Positions 46,583 through 53,996 of a stretch of 64,000 nucleotides of DNA are shown here, in pieces. The notes below the pieces were generated by a model. That model searched no databases and had not been told where the DNA came from. It saw only the letters and a program-made list of their open reading frames with translations. This DNA comes from Zeimonas sp046347945 (GTDB lineage Bacteria; Pseudomonadota; Gammaproteobacteria; Burkholderiales; Burkholderiaceae_E), in contig JAXMFB010000003.1 in NCBI GenBank assembly GCA_046347945.1, positions 1-64,000 on the forward strand, given 5' to 3'. The position numbers and the translations under genes were made by a program. How positions within the stretch are numbered: the stretch's first letter is position 1; each line of letters begins with the position of its first letter.

Positions 46583-47500
46583 ATGACTTCCGTTGCCGCC
46601 GCCAATCGCCGCGGCATCCTCAGCATGGCCGGCGCGATGGCCTGCTTCGTCGCCAACGACGCGGTGGTCAAGATCGTGAGCGCCGGCATGCCGACCGCGC
46701 AACTGATCTTCCTGCGCGGCCTGATCGCCGCCGCGATCGTGGTGGCGGTCGCGCTGGCGACCGGCGCCGCCGCGCGAATCCGCGACACGGTGCACCCGCG
46801 CGTGCTCGCGCGCGGGGTTGCCGAGGCGCTGGCCACGGTGCTCTACCTGACCGCGCTGTTCCAGTTGCCGCTGGCCAACGCCGCCGCGATCAACCTGTCG
46901 GCGCCGCTGTTCATCGTCGTGCTGGCGGTCGTGTTCCTGCGCGAGCGGGTCGGCGCGGCGCACTGGCTCGCCCTCGGCGCCGGCTTCGCGGGCGTCGTGC
47001 TGGTGGTGCAGCCAGGGCTCGAGGGCTTCAACGCCTACGCGCTGGTGTGCCTGCTGGGCGCGCTGCTGCAGGCGGTGCGCGACCTGCTCACGCGCCGTAT
47101 CGCCCCCGACGTGCCCGCGGTGCTGATCACGCTGTCGACCACCGTCGCGGTGACCGCGCTGGCCGGCGCGCTGTCGCTCGTCGAAGGCTGGCGCGCGTTC
47201 GCGCCGCGCGACCTGGCGCTGCTCGCGCTGGCCGCGAGCTTCCTGATGGGCGCCTATTGGCTGATCGTCGACGCGATGCGCCACGGCGAGATGTCGCTGG
47301 TCGCGCCGTTCCGCTACACCGGCGTGCTGTATGCGATCGTCGTCGGCTACCTCGTCTGGGGCGACGTGCCGAACGCGCTCGCGTGGGGCGGCATCGCGCT
47401 GCTGGTGGCGTCGGGGCTGTTCGTGCTGTATCGGCAGAAGAAGCGCGCCGGCTTCGCCCCGGCACGAGGTCGCGCATCGACGAACGGGAGATCCGGATGA
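46583..47500 (+). CDS. EamA/DMT family transporter
   Basis: This drug/metabolite-transporter protein has about ten membrane helices in two EamA repeats. The first runs from GILSMAGAMACFVANDAVVKIVSAGMPTAQLIFLRG and the second from about AYALVCLLGALLQAVRDLLTRR; FRYTGVLYAIVVGYLVWGDVP is typical. ATG 46583 gives 305 residues; the frame is also open from GTG 46541 but that part is unstructured. The stop overlaps the dehydrogenase start (ATGA), suggesting export or uptake of a metabolite of that enzyme. Confidence 0.85.
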   Translation: MTSVAAANRRGILSMAGAMACFVANDAVVKIVSAGMPTAQLIFLRGLIAAAIVVAVALATGAAARIRDTVHPRVLARGVAEALATVLYLTALFQLPLANAAAINLSAPLFIVVLAVVFLRERVGAAHWLALGAGFAGVVLVVQPGLEGFNAYALVCLLGALLQAVRDLLTRRIAPDVPAVLITLSTTVAVTALAGALSLVEGWRAFAPRDLALLALAASFLMGAYWLIVDAMRHGEMSLVAPFRYTGVLYAIVVGYLVWGDVPNALAWGGIALLVASGLFVLYRQKKRAGFAPARGRASTNGRSG

Positions 47501-48414
47501 ACCAGGGCAGTGTCCGCACCGTCGCAGTCGTCGGCTGCGGCACCGTCGGCGCAAGCTGGGCCGCGCTGTTCCTCGCGCACGGCCTCGACGTGCGAGCGAC
47601 CGACCCCTCGCCCGCTGCCGAGGAGCGCCTGAACCGTTTCGTCGAGCGCGCGCGACCCCAACTTGCCGAGCTCGGCGCCACCGGCCAGGGCAGGCTGCTC
47701 TTCACGCCGGTGCTGACCGACGCGCTGGCCGGCGCCGACCTGGTGCAGGAGAACGCCCCCGAGAACGAGGACTTGAAGCGCCGCCTGCTCGCCGAGATCG
47801 ACGGCCTCGTGCCGCCCGACGTGATCGTCGCCGGCAGCACCTCGTCGCTGCTGCGCAGCCGGCTCGTCGTCGACTGCGGGCACCCGCATCGTTACATCAG
47901 CGCGCACCCGTTCAATCCGCCGCACCTGGTGCCGTTGGTCGAGCTGGTCGGCGAGGACGAAGCGGTCGTCGAGTGCGCGGCGCACTTCTATCGCAGCCTC
48001 GGCCGCCGCCCGGTGGTGCTGAAAAAGGAGATGGCCGGCCACATCGCCAACCGCCTGGCCTCGGCGCTGTGGCGCGAAGCCGTCTACCTGGTCGAGCAGG
48101 GCGTAGCCAGCGTCGCCGACATCGACGCGGCGATGACGCACGGCCCCGGCCTGCGCTGGGCGATCATGGGCCCGCACATGACCTATCACCTGGGCGGCGG
48201 CGAGGGCGGCATCGAGCACTACCTCGCGCACCTCGGGCCCAGCCAGGCGCGGCGCTGGGCGTCGCTGGGCACGCCGGTCTTCGACGAACGCACGCACCGC
48301 GCACTGATCGACGGCGTGCACGACGAAGCGGGCGCGCGGACGGTGGCCGAACTCGAAGCCGAGCGCGATCGGGCGCTGATCGGGATGCTGCGCCTGCTCG
48401 GGCGCGGTGGTTAG
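47497..48414 (+). CDS. 3-hydroxyacyl-CoA dehydrogenase-family oxidoreductase
   Basis: The 305-residue NAD-dependent dehydrogenase has a Rossmann motif VAVVGCGTVGASWAALFLAHG, QENAPENEDLKRRLLAEID, the catalytic region HPFNPPHLVPLVELVG and the C-terminal helical domain (GHIANRLASALWREAVYLVEQGVASVADIDAAMTHGPGLRWA). Single-domain members of this shape include L-carnitine dehydrogenase and L-gulonate 3-dehydrogenase. The substrate is not fixed by sequence. It is translationally coupled to the EamA transporter. Confidence 0.85.
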   Translation: MNQGSVRTVAVVGCGTVGASWAALFLAHGLDVRATDPSPAAEERLNRFVERARPQLAELGATGQGRLLFTPVLTDALAGADLVQENAPENEDLKRRLLAEIDGLVPPDVIVAGSTSSLLRSRLVVDCGHPHRYISAHPFNPPHLVPLVELVGEDEAVVECAAHFYRSLGRRPVVLKKEMAGHIANRLASALWREAVYLVEQGVASVADIDAAMTHGPGLRWAIMGPHMTYHLGGGEGGIEHYLAHLGPSQARRWASLGTPVFDERTHRALIDGVHDEAGARTVAELEAERDRALIGMLRLLGRGG

Positions 48415-48435
48415 CCTGGCCGCGCCCGGCGCGGC

Positions 48436-49680
48436 CTACGGCTGCTTCGGCGGTTGCGGCAGCCAAGCGAACGCCGCGGCCCCCGCCGCCAGCATCGCCG
48501 CGATCGTCCCCATCACCGCCGCGTAGGTCGGCACGTGCCAGCCCGACGCGGCCGTGGCGACCGCCCCGGTCACCCACTGCATCAGCGCGACGCCGAGGAA
48601 CATCGCCATCGTGAACAGCGCGAGCGCGCGCCCGGTCATCGACGCCGGATAGGCCGCGCGCACGTCGGCGTACTGGTAGACGATGAACCCGGTGAGCAGC
48701 GAGTAGGCGAGAGACAGCCCGACGTCGAGCACCGCGCCGAGGTTCGCCGCCACCAGCGCGAACACCGCCGCGCAGACCAGCGTCAACGCGACGATCGTGC
48801 GCCGCCGCGTGCCCGCGCCCGGATCGAAGCGGCCGAACAGCGGCAGCGCGACCATCGACGCGAGCGAGATCGCGATCGCCACGTTGCCCGCCTGCACCAG
48901 CGAAAACCCATGGCGCTCGAGCAGCATCGGCCCGAGCCACAGCCCGCGCAGCGTGACGAAGGCCGCGTAGGTCACCGCGCCGAGCGCGACGATGCCCCAG
49001 GTGTGCGGCATCGCGAACAGCGCGACGAAACCGCGCAACGCGTCGGCCAGCGTCTCGTGCGGGCCGTCGTGCGCCGGCCCGGCCGGTTCGCGAACCAGCC
49101 ACCAGATCGCCAGCCACGCGAGCGCCGACAGCACGCCCAGCGCAACGAACCCGCCGCGCCACGAGCTCGCCTCGATCAGCCACGCCAGCGGCGTGCCGGT
49201 GAGCAGCATCCCGATCCCGCCCAGCCCGAGCACCATGCCGTTCACCGCCGCGAACCGCGCCGCCGGAAACCGCCGCGCGATGAACACCGTGCACACCAGG
49301 AACGCCGGCGCGCAGCCGATGCCGATCAGCGCCTGCCCGGCGAGCAGCAGCGTGAAGTTCGGCGCCAGCGCCGACAGCGCCGCGCCGGCGATCGTGAGCG
49401 GAAACGCCGCCAGCACCGTGCGGCGCACGCCGTGCAGGTCGATGCCCACGCCCATTGCCAACTGCAGCGCGCCGAACGCGAAGTGAAAGATGCCGGCGAA
49501 GAGGCCCAGTTGCTGCGTCGACAGCGCGAAGTCGTGCTGCAGCGCCGGCGCCATGATCGCCGCGATCGTGCGCCAGGCCTGGCTCAGCGTGAATCCGCCG
49601 GTGAGCGCGAGCAGCATCAGCCAGTTGGCGCGGCTGGCGGCGGATGCGTCGGCTGCCTGGGATTGGGGGATCGAGGACAT
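48436..49680 (-). CDS. MFS transporter
   Basis: This 12-helix major-facilitator protein of 414 residues begins (after a polar N-terminus) with WLMLLALTGGFTLSQAWRTIAAIMAPALQ. GVGIDLHGVRRTVLAAFPLTIAG holds the loop 2-3 motif and GQALIGIGCAPAFLVCTVFIARRF the helix 4 motif. ATG 49680 (MSSIPQ) is preferred; an upstream in-frame ATG exists at 49704. It is distantly related to the MFS gene at 17.4 kb. It is convergent with the dehydrogenase gene and is the last backbone-like gene before the accessory island. Confidence 0.85.
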   Translation of the reverse strand: MSSIPQSQAADASAASRANWLMLLALTGGFTLSQAWRTIAAIMAPALQHDFALSTQQLGLFAGIFHFAFGALQLAMGVGIDLHGVRRTVLAAFPLTIAGAALSALAPNFTLLLAGQALIGIGCAPAFLVCTVFIARRFPAARFAAVNGMVLGLGGIGMLLTGTPLAWLIEASSWRGGFVALGVLSALAWLAIWWLVREPAGPAHDGPHETLADALRGFVALFAMPHTWGIVALGAVTYAAFVTLRGLWLGPMLLERHGFSLVQAGNVAIAISLASMVALPLFGRFDPGAGTRRRTIVALTLVCAAVFALVAANLGAVLDVGLSLAYSLLTGFIVYQYADVRAAYPASMTGRALALFTMAMFLGVALMQWVTGAVATAASGWHVPTYAAVMGTIAAMLAAGAAAFAWLPQPPKQP

Positions 49681-49833
49681 GACGGGACGGGGTCCGGCGT
49701 TCACCGGACAACGACACGACTATACCTTTCGTCGAATGGTGGGGAACCCAGATCCGGCAGAGACTGATGTGGTCGCCCCCCGATGCATGTGCTAGGGTGT
49801 ACACAACCACGCACAACGACGCGGAGCCTCGAG

Positions 49834-50076
49834 ATGAGCACGACGATGACCATCCGGCTGGAACCGGAAATCAAGGAGCGACTCGACCTCCTGGCCGCCG
49901 CGACACACCGCAGCAAGTCCTTCCTCGCCGCGGAAGCGATTCGCCAGTACGTCGAGTTGAATGAATGGCAGGTTGCCGAGACCCGCGCGGCCCTGGCCGA
50001 GGCGAACGCGGGCGACTTCGCCAGCGACGAGGAAGTCGAAGCCGTCGCCGCCCGATGGGGCGTGAATGCGCGTTAG
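49834..50076 (+). CDS. ribbon-helix-helix antitoxin (CopG/ParD type)
   Basis: The 80-residue protein begins MSTTMTIRLEPEIKERLDLLAAATHRSKSFLAAEAIRQYVE, a ribbon-helix-helix DNA-binding domain, followed by a toxin-neutralising tail (WQVAETRAALAEANAGDFASDEEVEAV) typical of antitoxins paired with ParE/RelE toxins. It overlaps the toxin gene by 11 bases. A GTGTACAC palindrome at 49797-49804, about 30 bases upstream, may be part of the operator. Confidence 0.9.
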   Translation: MSTTMTIRLEPEIKERLDLLAAATHRSKSFLAAEAIRQYVELNEWQVAETRAALAEANAGDFASDEEVEAVAARWGVNAR

Positions 50077-50350
50077 ATGGCTTCGCAAGGCGCTGACCAA
50101 TCTGGATGAGGAAGCCGCCTTCATCGCCGCCGAAGATCCCGCCGCCGCAAGGCTGGTCGTGCGCCGCATCATGGCGGCGGTTGCCGATCTGACGAATCAG
50201 CCCGGCATCGGCCGACCGGGTCGCGTCCCCGGCACCCGTGAGTTGGTCGTGGCGCGGACGCGCTACGTGGTTCCCTATCGCGTGCGTGGCGGGGTCGTCG
50301 AGATACTGCGGGTGTTTCACACGTCGAGGCGCCTCCCGGGAGGCTGGTAA
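50066..50350 (+). CDS. ParE/RelE superfamily toxin
   Basis: The 94-residue toxin MRVRWLRKALTNLDEEAAFIAAEDPAAARLVVRRI... has the ParE/RelE order: an N-terminal helix pair, PGIGRPGRVPGTRELVVARTRYVVPYRVRGGVVEILRVFHTSRRLP. The YRV.....ILRVFHTSR strand-turn is diagnostic. ParE members poison gyrase and RelE members cut mRNA; the spacing fits ParE, but activity is not provable here. ATG 50066 lies inside the antitoxin gene. Confidence 0.88.
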   Translation: MRVRWLRKALTNLDEEAAFIAAEDPAAARLVVRRIMAAVADLTNQPGIGRPGRVPGTRELVVARTRYVVPYRVRGGVVEILRVFHTSRRLPGGW

Positions 50351-50353
50351 TCG

Positions 50354-50779
50354 ATGGACGAATACATCCTCCGGCAAGCCATCGAAGACGCGCGCGCCTG
50401 CGCGCTGTCGATGTCGGACAACGCCGCGCTGATCGAGGTCGAATTGCCCGAGGTCGGCATGCCGGCGGCGCTCGAAGCGCGCACCCACGAGGTCTGCGAC
50501 GAACTGGTCGGCGCCAGGCACGACGTGTTCGCCGAGCTGGCGCGGCTCGACGAGCTGATCGACGCGGGCTCCGTTTCCGACGAAACCGTGCGCGGCAGCT
50601 TCGAGCGCATCATCGGCTGGCTGCAGGCGCCGCTCGGGCCGATGCACGAGCTCGCGCGCGCGCTCGAGGCCCAGCCCGAAGGCCGCGTCGCGTGGTCGCT
50701 GGTGGCGGAGTCGGCCACGCACGTCTACGAGGCGTTCGGACGCGCGCGCGACTCGGCGCAGCGGCTGTGGGGCGGGTAA
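50354..50779 (+). CDS. hypothetical protein between toxin-antitoxin modules
   Basis: I do not recognise this 141-residue protein. It is acidic and almost entirely helical (EDARACALSMSDNAALIEVELPEVGMPAALEARTHEVCDE..., then RLDELIDAG, RSF-like helices and SATHVYEAFGRARDSAQRLW). There is no signal peptide or membrane segment. It begins 3 bases after the ParE-like toxin stop, so it may be a third gene of that operon, and it ends 39 bases before the next antitoxin. Codon use is like the backbone. Confidence 0.65.
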   Translation: MDEYILRQAIEDARACALSMSDNAALIEVELPEVGMPAALEARTHEVCDELVGARHDVFAELARLDELIDAGSVSDETVRGSFERIIGWLQAPLGPMHELARALEAQPEGRVAWSLVAESATHVYEAFGRARDSAQRLWGG

Positions 50780-50801
50780 CGATAGACGATTTGCCATCGT
50801 T

Positions 50802-50821
50802 CATGTACTGTACAGTACATG
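50802..50821. promoter_or_regulatory. 20-bp perfect palindrome covering an antitoxin start codon
   Basis: CATGTACTGTACAGTACATG is a perfect 20-bp palindrome whose last three bases are the ATG of the antitoxin gene at 50819. No Shine-Dalgarno fits between it and the start, so the mRNA may be leaderless or repressed by occlusion of the start region. An operator for the ribbon-helix-helix antitoxin is inferred. Confidence 0.75.
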
Positions 50822-51118
50822 CCCCAGATCAACCTCCACGTCACGCCCGAGTTCGAGCACGCGCTCGAGGCTCTGGTGCGCGGCCGCGGGCTGGCCAGCA
50901 AGTCCGAGGCGATCCGCTACGCAGTGCAGGAGGCCGCTGCGCCCTACCTGGCCGCGCCGCGCCGCGACTTCTCTCTGCTGCAGGGGCTGCTCGACCGCCA
51001 CGCCGGCCCTGCCGCGAAGCGCCGCCCTCCGATGGCCGATCTGGAGCGGGAGATCGACGACGAGATGGAGCGCGCGCTGCGCCGGGCGCCGGTCCGCGCA
51101 GGCCGGGGCAAGAAGTGA
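50819..51118 (+). CDS. ribbon-helix-helix antitoxin (VapB-like)
   Basis: The 99-residue protein MPQINLHVTPEFEHALEALVRGRGLASKSEAIRYAVQEAA has a clear ribbon-helix-helix domain, then a linker and a basic C-terminal helix (DLEREIDDEMERALRRAPVRAGRGKK). It is paired with a PIN-domain toxin whose GTG start overlaps its stop (GTGA). ATG 50819 lies within the palindromic operator and is the only plausible start. Confidence 0.88.
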   Translation: MPQINLHVTPEFEHALEALVRGRGLASKSEAIRYAVQEAAAPYLAAPRRDFSLLQGLLDRHAGPAAKRRPPMADLEREIDDEMERALRRAPVRAGRGKK

Positions 51119-51513
51119 TCCTCGACACCTCGGTGGTCGTCGCGCTGGCGGCCGACGAGCCCGCCTGCGGCTGGATTCGCCAGACACTCGAAGCGCATCC
51201 CCGCGAACACCTGCGGATGTCGTGGGTCAACATCGCCGAAGCAGGCATCGTCCTGGAGCGCGCTGCCGCCGGAGCCTCGGCACAGCTCGAAGCGGCACTG
51301 GCCGCACTGGGTGTCGAGCCGCTCGAGGCGGACTTCGTGCTGCTGCAGGCGGCGATCGCCGCCCGCTCGCGCTTCCCGCTGAACTTCGGCGACTGCTTCG
51401 CCTATGCGCACGCGCAATTGCGCGGCGAAGCGCTGCTGACGCTAGACGCCGATTTCCTCGCGACCGACCTACCGGTCGTGCTGCATCCGAAGCGGCGGAC
51501 GCCCCGCGCGTAG
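51115..51513 (+). CDS. PIN-domain toxin (VapC family)
   Basis: The 132-residue PIN protein has the ILDTSVVVALAADEP start with the first catalytic Asp, SWVNIAEAGIVLE (Glu), NFGDCFAYAHAQLRGEALLTLDADF (two Asp) and the C-terminal TDLPVVLHP. This NFGDCFAYA type is the group often found with ribbon-helix-helix antitoxins. GTG 51115 couples it to the antitoxin gene. Confidence 0.9.
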   Translation: MILDTSVVVALAADEPACGWIRQTLEAHPREHLRMSWVNIAEAGIVLERAAAGASAQLEAALAALGVEPLEADFVLLQAAIAARSRFPLNFGDCFAYAHAQLRGEALLTLDADFLATDLPVVLHPKRRTPRA

Positions 51514-51537
51514 CGCGACATCGACGAGGCCTTCACG

Positions 51538-51879
51538 ATGAAGATGCACGAGATCCCGTTCGGCACCACCGACTGGTCCGCCGTCGAAGCCACCGAGCAT
51601 CCGGGCGAAACCGGCGTCGCGCGCTGGCGCACGCGCCACTTCGGCCCCGCCGACGACCCGATCCGCGTGCGGATGGTCGAGTACTCGCCGGGCTACAGCG
51701 CCGATCACTGGTGCAGCAAGGGCCACGTGCTGCTGTGCCTGGCCGGAGAGCTCGAGACGCTGCTGCAGGACGGCCGCCGCTTCGTGCTCAAGCCGGGGAT
51801 GAGTTATCAGGTGGCTGACGGCGCGGAGGCGCACCGGTCTTCGACGGCGAACGGGGCGACGCTGTTCATCGTCGATTGA
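51538..51879 (+). CDS. DHCW-motif cupin-fold protein
   Basis: The 113-residue single-domain cupin has FGPADDPIRVRMVEYSPGYSADHWCSKGHVLLCLAGELETLL with the DHWCSKGH metal-binding stretch, and FVLKPGMSYQVADGAEAHRSSTANGATLFIVD with the second cupin motif. It corresponds to the family named for its DHCW-like motif, of unknown function. It stands between two toxin-antitoxin modules and seems to be an independent passenger gene. Confidence 0.85.
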   Translation: MKMHEIPFGTTDWSAVEATEHPGETGVARWRTRHFGPADDPIRVRMVEYSPGYSADHWCSKGHVLLCLAGELETLLQDGRRFVLKPGMSYQVADGAEAHRSSTANGATLFIVD

Positions 51880-51902
51880 GGCGGGTTCGCGGGCGGCCGG
51901 CC

Positions 51903-52166
51903 TCACTCGTAGTGCGACCACATGCGCAGCACGCGCACGGTACGCTGTTCCGGGAAGACCTCGTAGACCAGCCGGTGCTGAATGTTGATCCGGCGCGAGT
52001 ACGCGCCCGCGAGATCGCCGACCAGCTTCTCGTATGACGGCGGGTTCCTGAAGGGGTCTTCGGCGAGCACGGCCAGCAGTTCCTGTGCCTTCGGCTTCAG
52101 GCCGGCTGCGGCGAGCTTGCTGGCGTCCTTCATCGCGTGCTTCGCGAAGACGACCTTCCAGCTCAC
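51903..52166 (-). CDS. yoeB: Txe/YoeB family toxin
   Basis: The 87-residue ribosome-dependent mRNA endonuclease shows WKVVFAKHAMKDASKLAAAGLKPKAQELLAVLAEDPFRNPPSYEKLVGDLAGAYSRRINIQHRLVYEV and the C-terminal VRVLRMWSHYE, the WSHYE end being diagnostic of YoeB/Txe. The ATG overlaps the antitoxin stop by four bases. Confidence 0.93.
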   Translation of the reverse strand: MSWKVVFAKHAMKDASKLAAAGLKPKAQELLAVLAEDPFRNPPSYEKLVGDLAGAYSRRINIQHRLVYEVFPEQRTVRVLRMWSHYE

Positions 52167-52405
52167 CAGTCGAGATCCTCGGCACTCTGGTCGAGGGGCT
52201 CGGCCATGCCTTCCTTGATCGACTCGCGCATGCCGGGCACCGACAGCAGGAACAAGGTCTCCTGAATCGCCTGCCAGTCTTCTGCGGCGATGAGCACGGC
52301 GCTCGTGCGCTTGCCGGTGATGTGAATCGGCTGGTGCGACTCGGCCGCCTCGTCGATCAGCCGATAGAGGTTCGCGCGCGCTTCGCTCGCGGTCAGGGTG
52401 GGCAT
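52163..52405 (-). CDS. yefM: YefM/Phd family antitoxin
   Basis: The 80-residue antitoxin starts MPTLTASEARANLYRLIDEAAESHQPIHITGKRTSAVLIAAEDWQAIQETLFLLSVPGM, the canonical Phd/YefM fold, with an acidic C-terminal tail (EGMAEPLDQSAEDLDW) that covers the YoeB active site. ATG 52405 is preferred to an in-frame start at 52426 because the family begins with this methionine. It is expressed from a palindromic operator-promoter upstream. Confidence 0.92.
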   Translation of the reverse strand: MPTLTASEARANLYRLIDEAAESHQPIHITGKRTSAVLIAAEDWQAIQETLFLLSVPGMRESIKEGMAEPLDQSAEDLDW

Positions 52406-52426
52406 GCTGGTCTCCGGAAGTGTCAA

Positions 52427-52448
52427 AGCGTACGTAATTGCGTACGCT
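52427..52448. promoter_or_regulatory. yefM-yoeB operator palindrome
   Basis: AGCGTACG-TAATTG-CGTACGCT is a perfect 8-bp inverted repeat 21 bases upstream of the yefM start. YefM-YoeB complexes bind such TGTACA-like palindromes; here the core is GTAC. TGTCAA flanks it on both sides (52421 and about 52450). Confidence 0.75.
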
Positions 52449-52486
52449 GTGTCAACGACCGCCTCGCAGCCGTGAAGGGGCGACGG

Positions 52487-52777
52487 TCACCCCTTCACCA
52501 GCGAGATGTTCAGCCGCTTCCCGAGCGCCCCAGCCGCCTTCACCAGCGTCTGCAAGGTGGTCGATGGATTGTCCGGGTCGAGCAGGCGGTCGAGTTGCGC
52601 GCGGGTCGTCCGCATGCGTCGCGCCATCTCCGACTTGGTCAGGTGCGCCTTCCTCATGCTCTCCGCGAGCTGGAAGGCCAGGACGCGCTTGACGGCGATC
52701 GCCTGCACGGCGTCGTAGCTGCCGTCTTCGCGCAGGAAGTCGTCGAGGGTCGACCCGACGTGGGGATTTCGTTTCAT
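52487..52777 (-). CDS. XRE-family antitoxin (HigA-like)
   Basis: The 96-residue product has a helix-turn-helix in LAFQLAESMRKAHLTKSEMARRMRTTRAQLDRLLDPDNPSTTLQTLVKAAGALGKRL. It is the antitoxin of the preceding Gp49-like toxin, to which it is coupled (ATGA overlap, toxin first), the HigBA gene order. ATG 52777 begins MKRNPHVGSTLDDFLREDG. Confidence 0.88.
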   Translation of the reverse strand: MKRNPHVGSTLDDFLREDGSYDAVQAIAVKRVLAFQLAESMRKAHLTKSEMARRMRTTRAQLDRLLDPDNPSTTLQTLVKAAGALGKRLNISLVKG

Positions 52778-53145
52778 CGAGCGCTCCGAAGCTTCCTCAG
52801 TCTGTGCCGTGCCAGGTCGAGTTCCGGCCTCGGCGTCTTTCGATCCTTCTTGATGAATCCGTGCAGAAGGATCATCTCGCCTTGTTCCAGCACGAACAGG
52901 ACGCGGGCGACTCGATGTGAAAGGCGGGTACGAACCTCCCAGATGTCGTCGCCCAGGTGGCCCACTACCGGCATGCCGATTGGCCAGCTCAACTGCACGG
53001 CGCGGATGTCGGCACCGATCTCTCGCCGCTCCTCGGCCGGCAGCGCCTGCAACCATTCGCGAACGGGTTCGTTGCCCGAACTTTCGCGAAAGAAGCGCAC
53101 GGCCAAGACCGCCTTGCTGGGTGCCGGGTTCCGGGAATGTATCAT
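52774..53145 (-). CDS. phage-derived Gp49-like/HigB toxin
   Basis: The 123-residue RelE-superfamily toxin has LAVRFFRESSGNEPVREWLQALPAEERREIGADIRAVQLSWPIGMPVVGHLGDDIWEVRTRLSHRVARVLFVLEQGEMILLHGFIKKDRKTP. The GNEPVREWL start and the LLHGFIKK.QKTP end are typical of the Gp49-like family. ATG 53145 is used; the open frame continues upstream to 53364 as a shadow. It precedes its XRE antitoxin. Confidence 0.88.
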   Translation of the reverse strand: MIHSRNPAPSKAVLAVRFFRESSGNEPVREWLQALPAEERREIGADIRAVQLSWPIGMPVVGHLGDDIWEVRTRLSHRVARVLFVLEQGEMILLHGFIKKDRKTPRPELDLARHRLRKLRSAR

Positions 53146-53362
53146 TTTGGGTACGCGTTCGACAACCGGAGTTGCATCGACCCCCCGATCTGGCTTCGCC
53201 CGCCCGCGAGGGGCGTCCAGGGACCAAGGCAAATTGTTCGTGTGGTTTCTCCGGGCCTCAATCGGCCGGGTTGCCGAGTCATCGGATTGATCCGACAGTC
53301 CGACGTTCATCCCATGAGCCCCTCGCGTCTCGCAGGCTCTGACACGCTCATACCATGAGAAC

Positions 53363-53378
53363 ATAGCAAATACGCTAT
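53363..53378. promoter_or_regulatory. inverted repeat upstream of the orphan XRE gene
   Basis: ATAGC-AAATAC-GCTAT is a perfect 5-bp inverted repeat, with a third ATAGC at about 53387-53391. It lies 64-79 bases before the preferred GTG start of the XRE gene in a locally AT-rich stretch, and is a candidate autoregulatory operator or promoter. Confidence 0.45.
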
Positions 53379-53441
53379 ATGTCCGATAGCATGGAGGGTC
53401 GGAATCTTCGACGGCGGTCCGTCGGTTGCAGGAGGCGAAAG

Positions 53442-53795
53442 GTGAGCAGCGCGGTGAAGCGCTTCAAGGCGCGAGCCCTGAAGCGCCCCGAAGTGAGGAA
53501 GGAGTACGAGGGGCTCGCGGACGAGTTCGCCTTCATCGACGAGCTCCTGAAGGCGCGCGCGAGCGCCGGCCTCACGCAGGCGCAACTCGCCGAGCGGATC
53601 GGCACCACCCAGTCAGCCGTCGCCCGGCTCGAATCGGGCAGCGCCGCGCATTCACCGTCGATCGCCACGCTTCAGCGCTACGCCAGCGCGCTCGGCTTTC
53701 GGGTCGAGGTGCGATTCGTGAAGCTCGAGAAACGATCCGGACGGTCGACACGCGGCGCGCGCGTCGGGCGTCATGCGGGAACCGGCGCCGTCTGA
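53442..53795 (+). CDS. orphan XRE-family antitoxin-like regulator
   Basis: The 117-residue protein contains EFAFIDELLKARASAGLTQAQLAERIGTTQSAVARLESGSAAHSPSIATLQRYASALGFRVEVRFV, a HigA-type helix-turn-helix. GTG 53442 is chosen because AGGAGG at 53430-53435 precedes it at ideal spacing; ATG 53379 in the same frame would add a poorly conserved leader. Normally a RelE/HigB toxin gene precedes such antitoxins on the same strand; none is seen. The tail is Arg/Gly-rich (RSTRGARVGRHAGTG). Confidence 0.8.
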   Translation: MSSAVKRFKARALKRPEVRKEYEGLADEFAFIDELLKARASAGLTQAQLAERIGTTQSAVARLESGSAAHSPSIATLQRYASALGFRVEVRFVKLEKRSGRSTRGARVGRHAGTGAV

Positions 53796-53996
53796 CGCGC
53801 CTCAGGCAACGGCCACGGTCAGCTGCCCCGCCCACCGCTACCGGCGCGTTGTCCGCGACCGCAGCCTCGCGTCGCTGCGCCCGGGCCGCCGCCGGCCGGC
53901 GCGCGACGCGCACTTCGTCACGCAATCGGGCGTGGCCGCCTGATTCCGGCTGCGACAAAAGTGATAAGGTACAAACACAATCGCGAATAAGAGCCC

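Noticed and set aside
50066..53795. attC sites between the toxin-antitoxin modules, as in superintegron toxin cassettes
   Set aside because: Gaps are too short or lack GCCTAAC/GTTAGGC core pairs; these modules are not bracketed by recombination sites.
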